The notes under the pieces are model-generated. The model was given only the letters and a program-made list of their open reading frames with translations, did not search any database and had not been told where the DNA came from. Shown piece by piece: positions 56,899-64,000 of a stretch of DNA of 64,000 nt (its first letter is position 1; every line of letters begins with the position of its first letter). The position numbers and the translations under genes are program-made. Source of the stretch: Niveispirillum irakense DSM 11586 (GTDB taxonomy: Bacteria; Pseudomonadota; Alphaproteobacteria; Azospirillales; Azospirillaceae); NCBI RefSeq assembly GCF_000429645.1, contig NZ_KE386933.1, positions 980,517 through 1,044,516 on the forward strand. The letters are read 5' to 3'.

Positions 56899-58347
56899 TT
56901 ATTTCAGGCCCCGCACGACCTGGATATCCAGGTCGCGAATCTTCTTGCGCAAGGTGTTGCGGTTCAGGCCCAGCATATGGGCGGCCTTGATCTGGTTGCC
57001 CCGGGTCGCCGTCAGTGACAGCGACAGAAGCGGACGCTCTACCTCCCGCAGGATGCGGTCGTAAAGACCAGCGGCTGGAATGCCATCCTTATGAGCGGCG
57101 AAATATTCCCGCAGGTGGCGCTCCACCGCCGCACTCAGCCCTTCATTCACCGGTTCCTGGGTCGGTGCCGCCGTGGGGCTGGTTTCCGCCAGTTCAGTGT
57201 CAATGACATCCAGGCTGATCACTTCCTGGGAATAGAGTGCCGCCAGACGCTGCACCATATTTTCCAGCTCACGCACATTGCCCGGCCAGCGATAACGCTT
57301 CAGCCGGTCCATGGCAGCATTATCGACGCTTTTGTGCGGCAATCCCTGCTGGGCGGCCTGGTTCAGGAAATGGCGCACCAAGGCCGGCACATCCTCCGTC
57401 CGTTCCCGCAGGGGCGGCAGGCGGATGGGCACCACATTCAGGCGATAGAACAGATCTTCGCGAAACAGGCCCTGGCGGATCAGGGTCCGCAGGTCGCGGT
57501 GGGTAGCAGCCACGATGCGGACATCGGTCTTGATCGGGGTACGGCCGCCAACGGTGGTATATTCGCCCTCCTGCAGCACGCGCAGCAGACGGGTCTGGGC
57601 CTCCAGCGGCATGTCGCCGATTTCGTCCAGGAACAGGGTGCCGCCCTGCGCCTGCTCAAACCGGCCGGTGGATCGCATGGTGGCGCCGGTGAAGGCTCCC
57701 TTTTCATGCCCGAACAGTTCAGACTCGATCAATTCCCGCGGGATCGCGGCCATGTTGATGGCGACGAACGGCCCGCCGCGCCGCTTGCCGTAATCATGCA
57801 GGGCACGGGCCACCAGTTCCTTACCGGTGCCGCTCTCGCCCGTGATCATCACGGTCAGGTCGGTACCCATCAGGCGGGCCAGGACGCGATAAATCTCCTG
57901 CATCGCAGGGGACCGGCCAATCAGGGGAAGATTTTCTTCCTCTTCCTCCGCCGGTGGCGGCGGGGCCGGCTGGCTGGACGGTACCGGCGCCGACAGGGCC
58001 TTCTGGACAATCGCCATCAGGTCCTTCAGGTCGAAGGGCTTGGGCAGATAATCAAACGCCCCGCGCTCTGCCGCCTTCACCGCGGTCAGCAGCGTGTTCT
58101 GCGCGCTCATCACAATGATGCGCAGTTCGGGGCGCAGCTTCTTGATCCGGGGAACCAGATCCAGCCCGTTCTCATCTGGCATCACCACATCGGTGATGAC
58201 GAGATCGCCCTCTCCTTCCTGCACCCACCGCCATAAGGTGGCGGCGTTGCCTGTAGTCCTTACATCATGGCCCAAGCGGGTCAGTGCCTGGGTAAGCACC
58301 GTGCGGATAGCCCGGTCATCATCCGCAACGAGAATGGTTGCGCCCAT
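56899..58347 (-). CDS. ntrC: Nitrogen regulation response regulator NtrC (NtrC/GlnG)
   Basis: 482 residues. Receiver with phospho-Asp in [20 protein letters not shown]+ domain with Walker [19 protein letters not shown], the sigma-54 contact loop [17 protein letters not shown] (GAFTGA intact), Walker [17 protein letters not shown], and a Fis-type DNA-binding helix-turn-helix at the C-terminus ([26 protein letters not shown]). It activates sigma-54 promoters of nitrogen assimilation genes when phosphorylated by NtrB. It follows ntrB by three bases. The intact GAFTGA contrasts with the NtrX in the same locus. Confidence 0.97.
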   Translation of the reverse strand: MGATILVADDDRAIRTVLTQALTRLGHDVRTTGNAATLWRWVQEGEGDLVITDVVMPDENGLDLVPRIKKLRPELRIIVMSAQNTLLTAVKAAERGAFDYLPKPFDLKDLMAIVQKALSAPVPSSQPAPPPPAEEEEENLPLIGRSPAMQEIYRVLARLMGTDLTVMITGESGTGKELVARALHDYGKRRGGPFVAINMAAIPRELIESELFGHEKGAFTGATMRSTGRFEQAQGGTLFLDEIGDMPLEAQTRLLRVLQEGEYTTVGGRTPIKTDVRIVAATHRDLRTLIRQGLFREDLFYRLNVVPIRLPPLRERTEDVPALVRHFLNQAAQQGLPHKSVDNAAMDRLKRYRWPGNVRELENMVQRLAALYSQEVISLDVIDTELAETSPTAAPTQEPVNEGLSAAVERHLREYFAAHKDGIPAAGLYDRILREVERPLLSLSLTATRGNQIKAAHMLGLNRNTLRKKIRDLDIQVVRGLK

Positions 58348-58350
58348 TTT

Positions 58351-59472
58351 TTAGGCACCCTCTCCGTGACGTTCTGTATCGGTGACAGGAAGGGAAACCT
58401 TGAAGATCGTGCGCTTCGGCATGCTTTCAAAGTCGATCACCCCGCCATGGTCACCGATGATCTTGGCGACCAATGCAAGACCCAGGCCGGTTCCATTCAT
58501 CTTCGTCGTGACGAAGGGATCGAACAGGTTGGCGCGGATATCATCCGGGATGCCGGGGCCGTTATCCGCCACACTGACCAGCAGGGGCAGATGCATGCGG
58601 CTGTCAGAACCGGCCACGGCAAGGCGCACGCCATGCTGATAGGCGGTGGACAGCACAATCTCCCCGCCCTGGTCGGGGCAGGCTTCAGCCGCGTTCTTCA
58701 CAAGGTTCAGGAAAACCTGCACCAACTGGTCGCGATTGCCCAGAACGGGCGGAAGCGACGGGTCATATTTTTCGATAAAGCGGATATTGCGGGCAAAGCC
58801 GGTCTGGGCGATGCGGCGCACATGTTCCAGCACGGCATGGATATTCACCGCGTGGCGCTCCAGCGGGCGGCCATCAGTAAACACTTCCATCCGGTCCACC
58901 AAGGCGACGATGCGGTCGGCCTCATCGCAGATCAGGCGGGTCAGGATCTGATCATCCTCATTGGCATTTTCTTCCAGCAATTGCGCCGCACCCCGGATGC
59001 CGGACAGGGGGTTTTTCACCTCATGCGCCAGCATCGCTGCCATGGCAACGACCGAGCGGGCGGCCCCGCGATGGTTCAATTGCTTGTCAATCCGCCGGGC
59101 GATGGAGCGTTCATGAATGCTCAACACCACCTGATCGGGCGGGTCACCCAGGGGGGCGGCCTGAAGGGTGACGGAATGGGGCCCGATCCGCGCGGTTTCC
59201 ACCGTCACCCCATATTCACAGACGGTGGAATGGGTCACCCGCGCCTGATCCAGCAATGCCATGACGGGGCTGTCAGCGGGGATCAGTTCCGTCAGTTTGG
59301 TGCCCAGGATGCGGGCCGCACTGACATCAAAAAATTCCTGGGCTTCCAGATTGATGAAGCGGATCAACCCTTCCCCATCCAGCACCATGACCGGATCGGG
59401 AAGGGCTGCCAGGATTGCCGTCGGATCAATATCGCCACCAGTGCGGCGGGGATAGACCGGGCTGCGCGGCAT
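58351..59472 (-). CDS. ntrB: Nitrogen regulation sensor histidine kinase NtrB (GlnL)
   Basis: 373 residues from ATG at 59472, overlapping the dusB stop by one base (TGATG); the much longer open frame into dusB is an artefact. PAS domain (about residues 15-125; [29 protein letters not shown]), then HisKA with [24 protein letters not shown] (phospho-His), N-box [15 protein letters not shown] and G-boxes [20 protein letters not shown] and [18 protein letters not shown]. Cytoplasmic, no membrane segment. It phosphorylates NtrC in low nitrogen and is switched to phosphatase by PII (not in this window). Confidence 0.96.
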   Translation of the reverse strand: MPRSPVYPRRTGGDIDPTAILAALPDPVMVLDGEGLIRFINLEAQEFFDVSAARILGTKLTELIPADSPVMALLDQARVTHSTVCEYGVTVETARIGPHSVTLQAAPLGDPPDQVVLSIHERSIARRIDKQLNHRGAARSVVAMAAMLAHEVKNPLSGIRGAAQLLEENANEDDQILTRLICDEADRIVALVDRMEVFTDGRPLERHAVNIHAVLEHVRRIAQTGFARNIRFIEKYDPSLPPVLGNRDQLVQVFLNLVKNAAEACPDQGGEIVLSTAYQHGVRLAVAGSDSRMHLPLLVSVADNGPGIPDDIRANLFDPFVTTKMNGTGLGLALVAKIIGDHGGVIDFESMPKRTIFKVSLPVTDTERHGEGA

Positions 59473-60488
59473 CAGGCGGCCACCCGTTCGGTGATGCCGC
59501 GATCCATGGTGGCCCGGTAGAAACCAACGATATGCTGTTTCATCGTCTCCGGATCCTCCGTTGTCATGATGGCGTTGCGGTAATCGGCGGAACCGGGCAG
59601 GCCCTTTGAATACCAGGCGACATGCTTGCGCGCGATCTTCAGCCCGGCGGCAATGCCGTAATGAGCCAGGATGGCGTCGTAATGGTCCAGAACGATGCGC
59701 ATCTGATCGGCCAATGCCGGCTCCGGCAGCTTCTCGCCGGTGCGCAGATAATGCATCACCTGGGCGATGAACCAGGGGCGGCCATAGGTGCCGCGGCCGA
59801 TCATGATGCCGTCGGCACCCGATTCCTCCAGGCAACGCACGGCATCTTCGAAGCTGTTAATATCGCCATTGGCGATGACGGGGATCTTCACCGCTTCCTT
59901 CACCTCGCGGATGAATTTCCAATCGGCGGTGCCGTTATACATCTGGCAGCGGGTGCGGCCATGCACGGTCAGCATCTGGATGCCGCACTCTTCCGCGATT
60001 TTCGCCATGCGCGGTGCGTTCAGGTTATTGGCATCCCAGCCTTTGCGCATCTTCATCGTCACCGGCACGGAAACGGCCTTCACGGTCGCTTCCATGATCT
60101 TGCCGGCCAGCGGCTCATCCTTCATCAGGGCGGAACCGGCATAGCCGTTCACGACCTTCTTCACCGGGCAGCCGAAATTGATATCGATGATATGGGCGCC
60201 GCGATCCTCATTCAGCTTGGCCGCCTCGGCCATCACATCGGGCTCGCACCCGGCAAGCTGCATGGAGATGGGTGCCTCATCCAGGCTCCATTCCGTCTTC
60301 AGCATGCTTTCCCGCGTGGCGCGGATCATCGCCTGGCTGGCAATCATCTCTGACACGACAAGCCCGGCCCCTGTCCGCTTGACCAGACGGCGATAGGGCA
60401 TGTCGGTCACGCCGGAAAGGGGGGCCAGAATCACCGGATCGTCGATCCGGACCGGGCCGATCTGAATGGGGTTGAGACGCTTGACCAT
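59472..60488 (-). CDS. dusB: tRNA-dihydrouridine synthase DusB (NifR3)
   Basis: 338 residues from ATG at 60488 ([20 protein letters not shown]). FMN-dependent TIM barrel: [60 protein letters not shown] (catalytic Cys in GCP), [17 protein letters not shown] and [18 protein letters not shown]. It reduces uridine to dihydrouridine in tRNA. First described as nifR3 upstream of ntrBC in Rhodobacter and Azospirillum; the first gene of the operon here. An AT-rich leader with dyads precedes it (60489-60772). Confidence 0.95.
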   Translation of the reverse strand: MVKRLNPIQIGPVRIDDPVILAPLSGVTDMPYRRLVKRTGAGLVVSEMIASQAMIRATRESMLKTEWSLDEAPISMQLAGCEPDVMAEAAKLNEDRGAHIIDINFGCPVKKVVNGYAGSALMKDEPLAGKIMEATVKAVSVPVTMKMRKGWDANNLNAPRMAKIAEECGIQMLTVHGRTRCQMYNGTADWKFIREVKEAVKIPVIANGDINSFEDAVRCLEESGADGIMIGRGTYGRPWFIAQVMHYLRTGEKLPEPALADQMRIVLDHYDAILAHYGIAAGLKIARKHVAWYSKGLPGSADYRNAIMTTEDPETMKQHIVGFYRATMDRGITERVAA

Positions 60489-60772
60489 ATTACCGAATAC
60501 CTTTGCACCCGTTTGATGCAACGGCCCGATAGAGGCGCAAAACTGCCCAATAAATGGGCAATTTCCCTAAGTGCATCAAAATTAGGCGAGAACCTATCAT
60601 ATCGCATGAAAATTGCAATATTTCGCACCGCATGCCGGTGATGCCGCAATGCGGCCAACCCCTTCCCTTTTGGCCTCTTCTTTGAGGCAAACCAGACCGG
60701 TGCCGGCAAAAGTTGGCGTGGGGCGGGAAGCGCGCTAGGTTCCCCGCATCATTCCCCTGCCATGGTCATACG
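60489..60772. promoter_or_regulatory. Divergent promoter region dusB-ntrBC / ispDF with dyads
   Basis: 284 bp between divergent genes. Near dusB is TTGCA-N9-TGCAA (60503-60521), a hairpin TGCCCA-N5-TGGGCA (60544-60560), and an inverted pair TTTGATGCA (60512-60520) / TGCATCAAA (60572-60580) enclosing it. Such sites recall autoregulation of dusB-ntrBC in relatives, but NtrC-site identity is unproven. The ispDF side shows only weak promoter-like sequence. No gene is visible. Confidence 0.45.
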
Positions 60773-61948
60773 ATGCCGAGTTGTGTTGCCCTGATCGTCG
60801 CCGCCGGACGCGGTGTCCGTTTCGGGGCTGATATGCCCAAGCAATATCTGCCCCTGGCCGGAAAGCCGGTGCTGCGCCGGACGGTGGAGTCTTTCCTGCG
60901 CCAGCCGGAGATCACCTCCATCCGTGTCGTCATCGACCCGGCTTTCCAGGATCTTTACGAACAGGCCGTGGCCGGGCTGGACCTGCCGCCGCCCATCATT
61001 GGCGGCCCGACCCGTCAGGACAGTGTGCTGAACGGGCTGGAAGCCCTGGCCGGGCATGCGCCCGATCTGGTGCTGATCCATGATGCCGCCCGCCCGCTGG
61101 TGGATGGCAAGGCGATCCGCGATGTTATCGCTGCTTTGGACCATGCGCCGGGTGCCATTGCCGCCACACCGCTGGCCGATACGCTGAAGCGAGGCAGCGA
61201 TACAGGCGCCACAGTCAGCAGTGCCGGCACCCTGGACCGCACCGGCCTGTGGCGGGCGCTGACCCCGCAGGGCTTCCGGTTTGCGGATATCCTTATCGCC
61301 CATCGCCGCGCTGCCGGCATGAACCTGACGGACGATGCCGCCGTGGCCGAACAGGCCGGGCTTGCCGTTACCCTGGTCCCCAGCAATCCGGATAATCTGA
61401 AAGTGACCACCAAGGACGATCTGGCCCGCGCTGAGCGGCTTTATCTCGCAAGCCTGGGCGATGTGCGCACCGGGACCGGTTTCGATGTCCATAAGTTCAC
61501 GGATGGCGATCATGTCTGGCTGTGTGGCCTGAACGTGCCGCATGATCAGGGGCTGGAAGGCCATTCCGATGCCGATGTCGGCCTGCATGCCCTGACCGAT
61601 GCCATCCTGGGCGCCATCTGCGCCGGCGATATCGGCCAGCATTTCCCCCCCAGCGACCCACGATGGAAGGGGGCGGACAGTTCCAAATTCCTGCGCCATG
61701 CCGCCGATCTGGTAGCGGAAAAGGGCGGGGTCATCGCCCATGTCGATGTCACCCTGATCTGTGAGCGGCCCAAGGTCGGCCCGCACCGTGAGGCCATGGC
61801 CGCCCGCATCGCCGAAATCCTGGCCATTGATCCGGCCCGCGTCAGCGTGAAGGCAACGACGACGGAAGGGCTTGGCTTCACTGGCCGGCGGGAAGGCATT
61901 GCGGCCCAGGCAGCGGCCACCATCCGCCTGCCGCTGACCCTCGACTGA
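60773..61948 (+). CDS. ispDF: Bifunctional IspD/IspF isoprenoid biosynthesis enzyme
   Basis: 391 residues from ATG at 60773 (an earlier in-frame start lacks support). N-terminal IspD (about residues 1-225): [53 protein letters not shown]; it makes CDP-ME from MEP. C-terminal IspF (about 233-391): [50 protein letters not shown], with the metal DxH residues; it cyclises CDP-MEP to MEcPP. Fusion of the two in one chain is a known feature of many alphaproteobacteria. Divergent from dusB. cinA follows after 32 bp in the same direction. Confidence 0.97.
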   Translation: MPSCVALIVAAGRGVRFGADMPKQYLPLAGKPVLRRTVESFLRQPEITSIRVVIDPAFQDLYEQAVAGLDLPPPIIGGPTRQDSVLNGLEALAGHAPDLVLIHDAARPLVDGKAIRDVIAALDHAPGAIAATPLADTLKRGSDTGATVSSAGTLDRTGLWRALTPQGFRFADILIAHRRAAGMNLTDDAAVAEQAGLAVTLVPSNPDNLKVTTKDDLARAERLYLASLGDVRTGTGFDVHKFTDGDHVWLCGLNVPHDQGLEGHSDADVGLHALTDAILGAICAGDIGQHFPPSDPRWKGADSSKFLRHAADLVAEKGGVIAHVDVTLICERPKVGPHREAMAARIAEILAIDPARVSVKATTTEGLGFTGRREGIAAQAAATIRLPLTLD

Positions 61949-61980
61949 CCCAGCCGCCACCCCCGACGGGAGGATTACCG

Positions 61981-62484
61981 ATGTTCCCGCAGCATCTGAC
62001 TGATCTGGCCGAGATGATCCGGCAGGCCTATGCCACAAGGGGGCTGTGGATCGCCACTGCGGAAAGCTGTACCGGCGGGCTGATTGCCGGCTGCCTGACG
62101 GCGGTGGCCGGTTCGTCGGCCATCGTCGATCGTGGCTTTGTCACCTACACGAACGAGGCCAAGGCCCAGATGCTGGGCGTGCCGGCTGACCTGATCGACC
62201 AGCATGGCGCCGTCAGCCATCCCGTGGCAGAAGCGATGGCGCTGGGCGCCATCGCCCATAGCCGGGCAGATGTGGCCCTGGCCGTCACCGGGATTGCCGG
62301 TCCGGGCGGCGGATCGGCGGAAAAACCGGTGGGGCTGGTCTATATCGCTTGTGCCCGGCGCGGCGGGGCGGTGCTGGTGGAACGCCATGTCTTGGCCGGC
62401 GACCGTACCGATATCCGTCTGGCGACGGTGGAACGGGCGCTGACCCTTGCGCTTGCCGCTGGCAACGGGAATGCAGCAGCATGA
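61981..62484 (+). CDS. pncC: CinA C-terminal domain nicotinamide-nucleotide amidohydrolase (PncC)
   Basis: 167 residues, the stand-alone PncC/CinA C-domain size. Motifs: WIATAESCTGGLIAGCLTAVAGSSAIVDRGFVTYTNEAKAQMLGV and ADVALAVTGIAGPGGGSAEKPVGLVYIAC; the Ser in AESCTGG and the TGIAGPGG loop form the active site. It deamidates NMN to nicotinic acid mononucleotide in the pyridine nucleotide salvage pathway. It is downstream of ispDF. Its stop overlaps the start of the next gene by four bases (ATGA). Confidence 0.93.
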   Translation: MFPQHLTDLAEMIRQAYATRGLWIATAESCTGGLIAGCLTAVAGSSAIVDRGFVTYTNEAKAQMLGVPADLIDQHGAVSHPVAEAMALGAIAHSRADVALAVTGIAGPGGGSAEKPVGLVYIACARRGGAVLVERHVLAGDRTDIRLATVERALTLALAAGNGNAAA

Positions 62485-63224
62485 CCGGCATCACCCCGAC
62501 GATCGAGATTGCTGACACCATCCTGCGGGAATGGACCGAACAGCCCGACGTGATTGCCGCCTTCCTGGCCGGGTCCGTTGCCAAGGGCAATGCAGGCCCT
62601 GGATCGGATATTGATGCCGTGCTGGTCTATAACCACCTGCCCTGCGCCGTGCGGGAAACGCATGAGCGGCTGGGCATCACGGTGGAACTGTTCCTGCACG
62701 ATCCCGACACGCTGGCCTATTTCTGGGAGGCGGATCGCCGGGTCGGCAAGCCGTCGCTGGCCCGCATGGTGGCCAATGGCCTGCCCATCGCCGGCGATCC
62801 CGGATTGATCGAGGAATTGAAGCGACAGGCCCAGACCATCCTGGATGGCGGCCCGCCCGATCTGCCGGAAGAGGAGATGCGGTCGCGCCGCTATGCCATC
62901 TCCGATCTGGCAGCCGATCTGGCCCAGCCGCGCAGCCCGGCTGAACAGCTTGCCATCGGTGCCCGGCTCTATATTGATCTGGCGGACTTTACCGTCCGCG
63001 CCAATGGCGGTTGGACAGGCAGTGGCAAGGGGCTGGCCAAGGCGCTGATGCGCCTGGAACCGATGCTGGCGGCAGCTTTTGAGCATGCGTTCGGGGAACT
63101 GTTCGCCAGTCAGGACCCGTCAGAAGTGCTGGCCCTGGTTGATCTGTGCCTGGCCCCCTATGGCGGCCGCTTCATGGCCGGGGACCGGCGACCGGCGCCG
63201 GAAGATTGGCGCCTGGGGGATTGA
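62481..63224 (+). CDS. Nucleotidyltransferase domain protein
   Basis: 247 residues from ATG at 62481. The nucleotidyltransferase-fold signature is GSVAKGNAGPGSDIDAVLVYN (Gly-Ser motif and Asp-x-Asp metal site, residues about 31-51), as in Pol-beta-type minimal nucleotidyltransferases. The rest is mainly helical (DLAQPRSPAEQLAIGARLYIDLADFTVRANGG, LEPMLAAAFEHAFGELF), possibly a fused helical partner domain. It is translationally coupled to cinA. No antitoxin-toxin pairing is evident, since its neighbours are housekeeping genes. Substrate unknown. Confidence 0.75.
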   Translation: MTGITPTIEIADTILREWTEQPDVIAAFLAGSVAKGNAGPGSDIDAVLVYNHLPCAVRETHERLGITVELFLHDPDTLAYFWEADRRVGKPSLARMVANGLPIAGDPGLIEELKRQAQTILDGGPPDLPEEEMRSRRYAISDLAADLAQPRSPAEQLAIGARLYIDLADFTVRANGGWTGSGKGLAKALMRLEPMLAAAFEHAFGELFASQDPSEVLALVDLCLAPYGGRFMAGDRRPAPEDWRLGD

Positions 63225-63245
63225 TCCCCCAGCCCGGCGGGCCGG

Positions 63246-64000
63246 TCAGTACCGTCCCAGTGTAGCGCTCCAGGCCAGCCCTAATTGCCGTGACACCAGC
63301 GGGCGCAGCAGGTCGCGGTTCATCGGGTCATGCCCGGCCTTGGCGATTCGGCCCAGATAATGGTCGGCAAGCCTTGCCGGCAACAAGGCTGGCAAGGCGG
63401 CCTTGGCGACATCCCGACGCAGGGACCGGGCACGGCGCAGGTGATCAGCGGCGGCATCCGCCACGGCTTCCACCACCTTCGTGATGCCCGGTTCCGGTTT
63501 CAGATCATAAAGGGCCTGCTCCGTCACGCCCTGCTGGGCCATCAGGTTGGCCGGCAGCCGGCTGCGATGGCCGCGCGCCAGGAACGGGACGGCGCGGATG
63601 ATGCCGGTCAGGGCCCAGCCGGTACCGACCAGCCGGGCGGCTTCCTGGCTGGCCGCATCGGTCGCGCCCGTGATCGATGCGGCCAGTTGGGTCACCGGCG
63701 CGCCGGTGACCTGGGCGTAATTCACCAGACATTCCAGATCGGCCGGCGCCTCATCATCCATATCGGCCTCGCGCCCGTCGATCAGACGCTCGAACAGGGC
63801 GCGGTCCAGGCGGTGCCGGGTGATGGCGGCCGTCAGGGGCTCCACCACCTCATGCCGGCGCGGGGTCCCCGCATAGGCACCCTCTATGCTCTCCCGCCAC
63901 CATTGCAGGCGAATCTGGCCCAGCATCGGCTCACTCACCACCTCGCGGGTTTTCGCCACCTCGATGTTGAAGGCATAGAGGGCGAACAGATCGTCCCGCA
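63246..64000 (-). CDS. NDUFAF6-like squalene/phytoene synthase-fold protein, 5' end cut
   Basis: 251 codons of the C-terminal part; the start is beyond the right edge, and the frame is open to 64000 (RDDLFALYAFNIEVAKTREVV). Segments QIRLQWWRESIEG and GTGWALTGIIRAVPFLARGHRSRLP belong to the squalene/phytoene synthase superfamily. The two aspartate-rich DxxxD substrate motifs of true synthases are not seen (the first site reads FNIEVAKTREV), and the IIRAVPFLARGHRSRLP signature is the one found in NDUFAF6, a mitochondrial complex I assembly factor. A role in NADH dehydrogenase assembly is therefore likelier than squalene or phytoene synthesis (inference). Confidence 0.75.
   Translation of the reverse strand, partial: RDDLFALYAFNIEVAKTREVVSEPMLGQIRLQWWRESIEGAYAGTPRRHEVVEPLTAAITRHRLDRALFERLIDGREADMDDEAPADLECLVNYAQVTGAPVTQLAASITGATDAASQEAARLVGTGWALTGIIRAVPFLARGHRSRLPANLMAQQGVTEQALYDLKPEPGITKVVEAVADAAADHLRRARSLRRDVAKAALPALLPARLADHYLGRIAKAGHDPMNRDLLRPLVSRQLGLAWSATLGRY

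Noticed and set aside
59473-59835. Upstream extension of ntrB into dusB
   Set aside because: The extra segment is Arg/His-rich and antisense-like; ATG 59472 overlapping the dusB stop gives a normal NtrB length.
62481-63224. Toxin-antitoxin (MNT/HEPN) system
   Set aside because: The nucleotidyltransferase motif is present but there is no HEPN partner; the neighbours are cinA and the NDUFAF6-like gene.
63246-64000. Hopanoid or carotenoid biosynthesis gene
   Set aside because: The catalytic aspartate motifs are not visible and the signature segment matches NDUFAF6; no other hopanoid or carotenoid genes are nearby.

Overview
The window is about 64 kb of high-GC, densely coding chromosomal DNA from an alphaproteobacterium, most likely a member of the Rhodospirillales/Azospirillaceae (inference; the genus cannot be fixed from sequence reading alone). 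The class assignment rests on the dusB(nifR3)-ntrB-ntrC-ntrY-ntrX-trkA block followed by dat-hfq-hflX, a fused ispDF gene, an ATP12-type F1 assembly chaperone, an NDUFAF6-like member of the squalene/phytoene synthase fold, and a textbook alphaproteobacterial SOS box (GAAC-N7-GAAC) in front of recA. I found no rRNA, CRISPR array, prophage or intact insertion sequence; there is one tRNA (tRNA-Leu, GAG anticodon).

Layout. 1-4063: an rsmC-like methyltransferase cut by the left edge, then a membrane glycosyltransferase-like protein, a GT2 glycosyltransferase and a GtrA protein (lipid-linked sugar transfer). 4077-9781: two secreted DUF2807-type repeat proteins, ligA, a DUF481 outer-membrane protein and dps. 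10008-16365: an EF-hand protein, an MTA/SAH nucleosidase, a response regulator beside a large PAS hybrid kinase, a TPR-glycosyltransferase and a small secreted protein. 16440-19197: SOS box, recA with a strong terminator, a HAD phosphatase and ATP12. 19249-23260: two orphan branched-chain amino-acid-type binding proteins, tRNA-Leu, and a LysR regulator divergent from a tautomerase. 23469-29613: maeB-mgtE, an EAL phosphodiesterase with a dead GGDEF domain, and a YdcF protein. 29718-38027: a mostly tight co-directional run (mltB-like, rlpA, dacC-like, tmk, holB, metG, tatD, MBL hydrolase) combining cell-wall remodelling, nucleotide supply, replication and translation. 38048-43388: a Gfo/Idh oxidoreductase, a Rid protein divergent from a TetR regulator with three matching operators, and an Lrp regulator divergent from alr-dadA (D-alanine catabolism). 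43437-43598: a MITE-like element. 43777-60488: mazG, an SDR, an IMPase, then hflX-hfq, HAD-dat, an AT-rich patch with a second TPR-glycosyltransferase, and trkA-ntrX-ntrY and ntrC-ntrB-dusB (nitrogen control). 60773-64000: ispDF, cinA/pncC, a nucleotidyltransferase and the NDUFAF6-like gene cut by the right edge.

Most of the window is conserved core genome. The parts that are not explained by ordinary genes are the MITE-like nested inverted repeat at 43437-43598, the AT-rich patch at about 49620-49980 that carries a glycosyltransferase into the ntr/hfq block, the triple ATACG-N3-CGTAT operator between the Rid and TetR genes, the nested palindromes before maeB, and dyads in the dusB-ntrBC leader. 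I did not see a convincing new defence or biosynthetic system.
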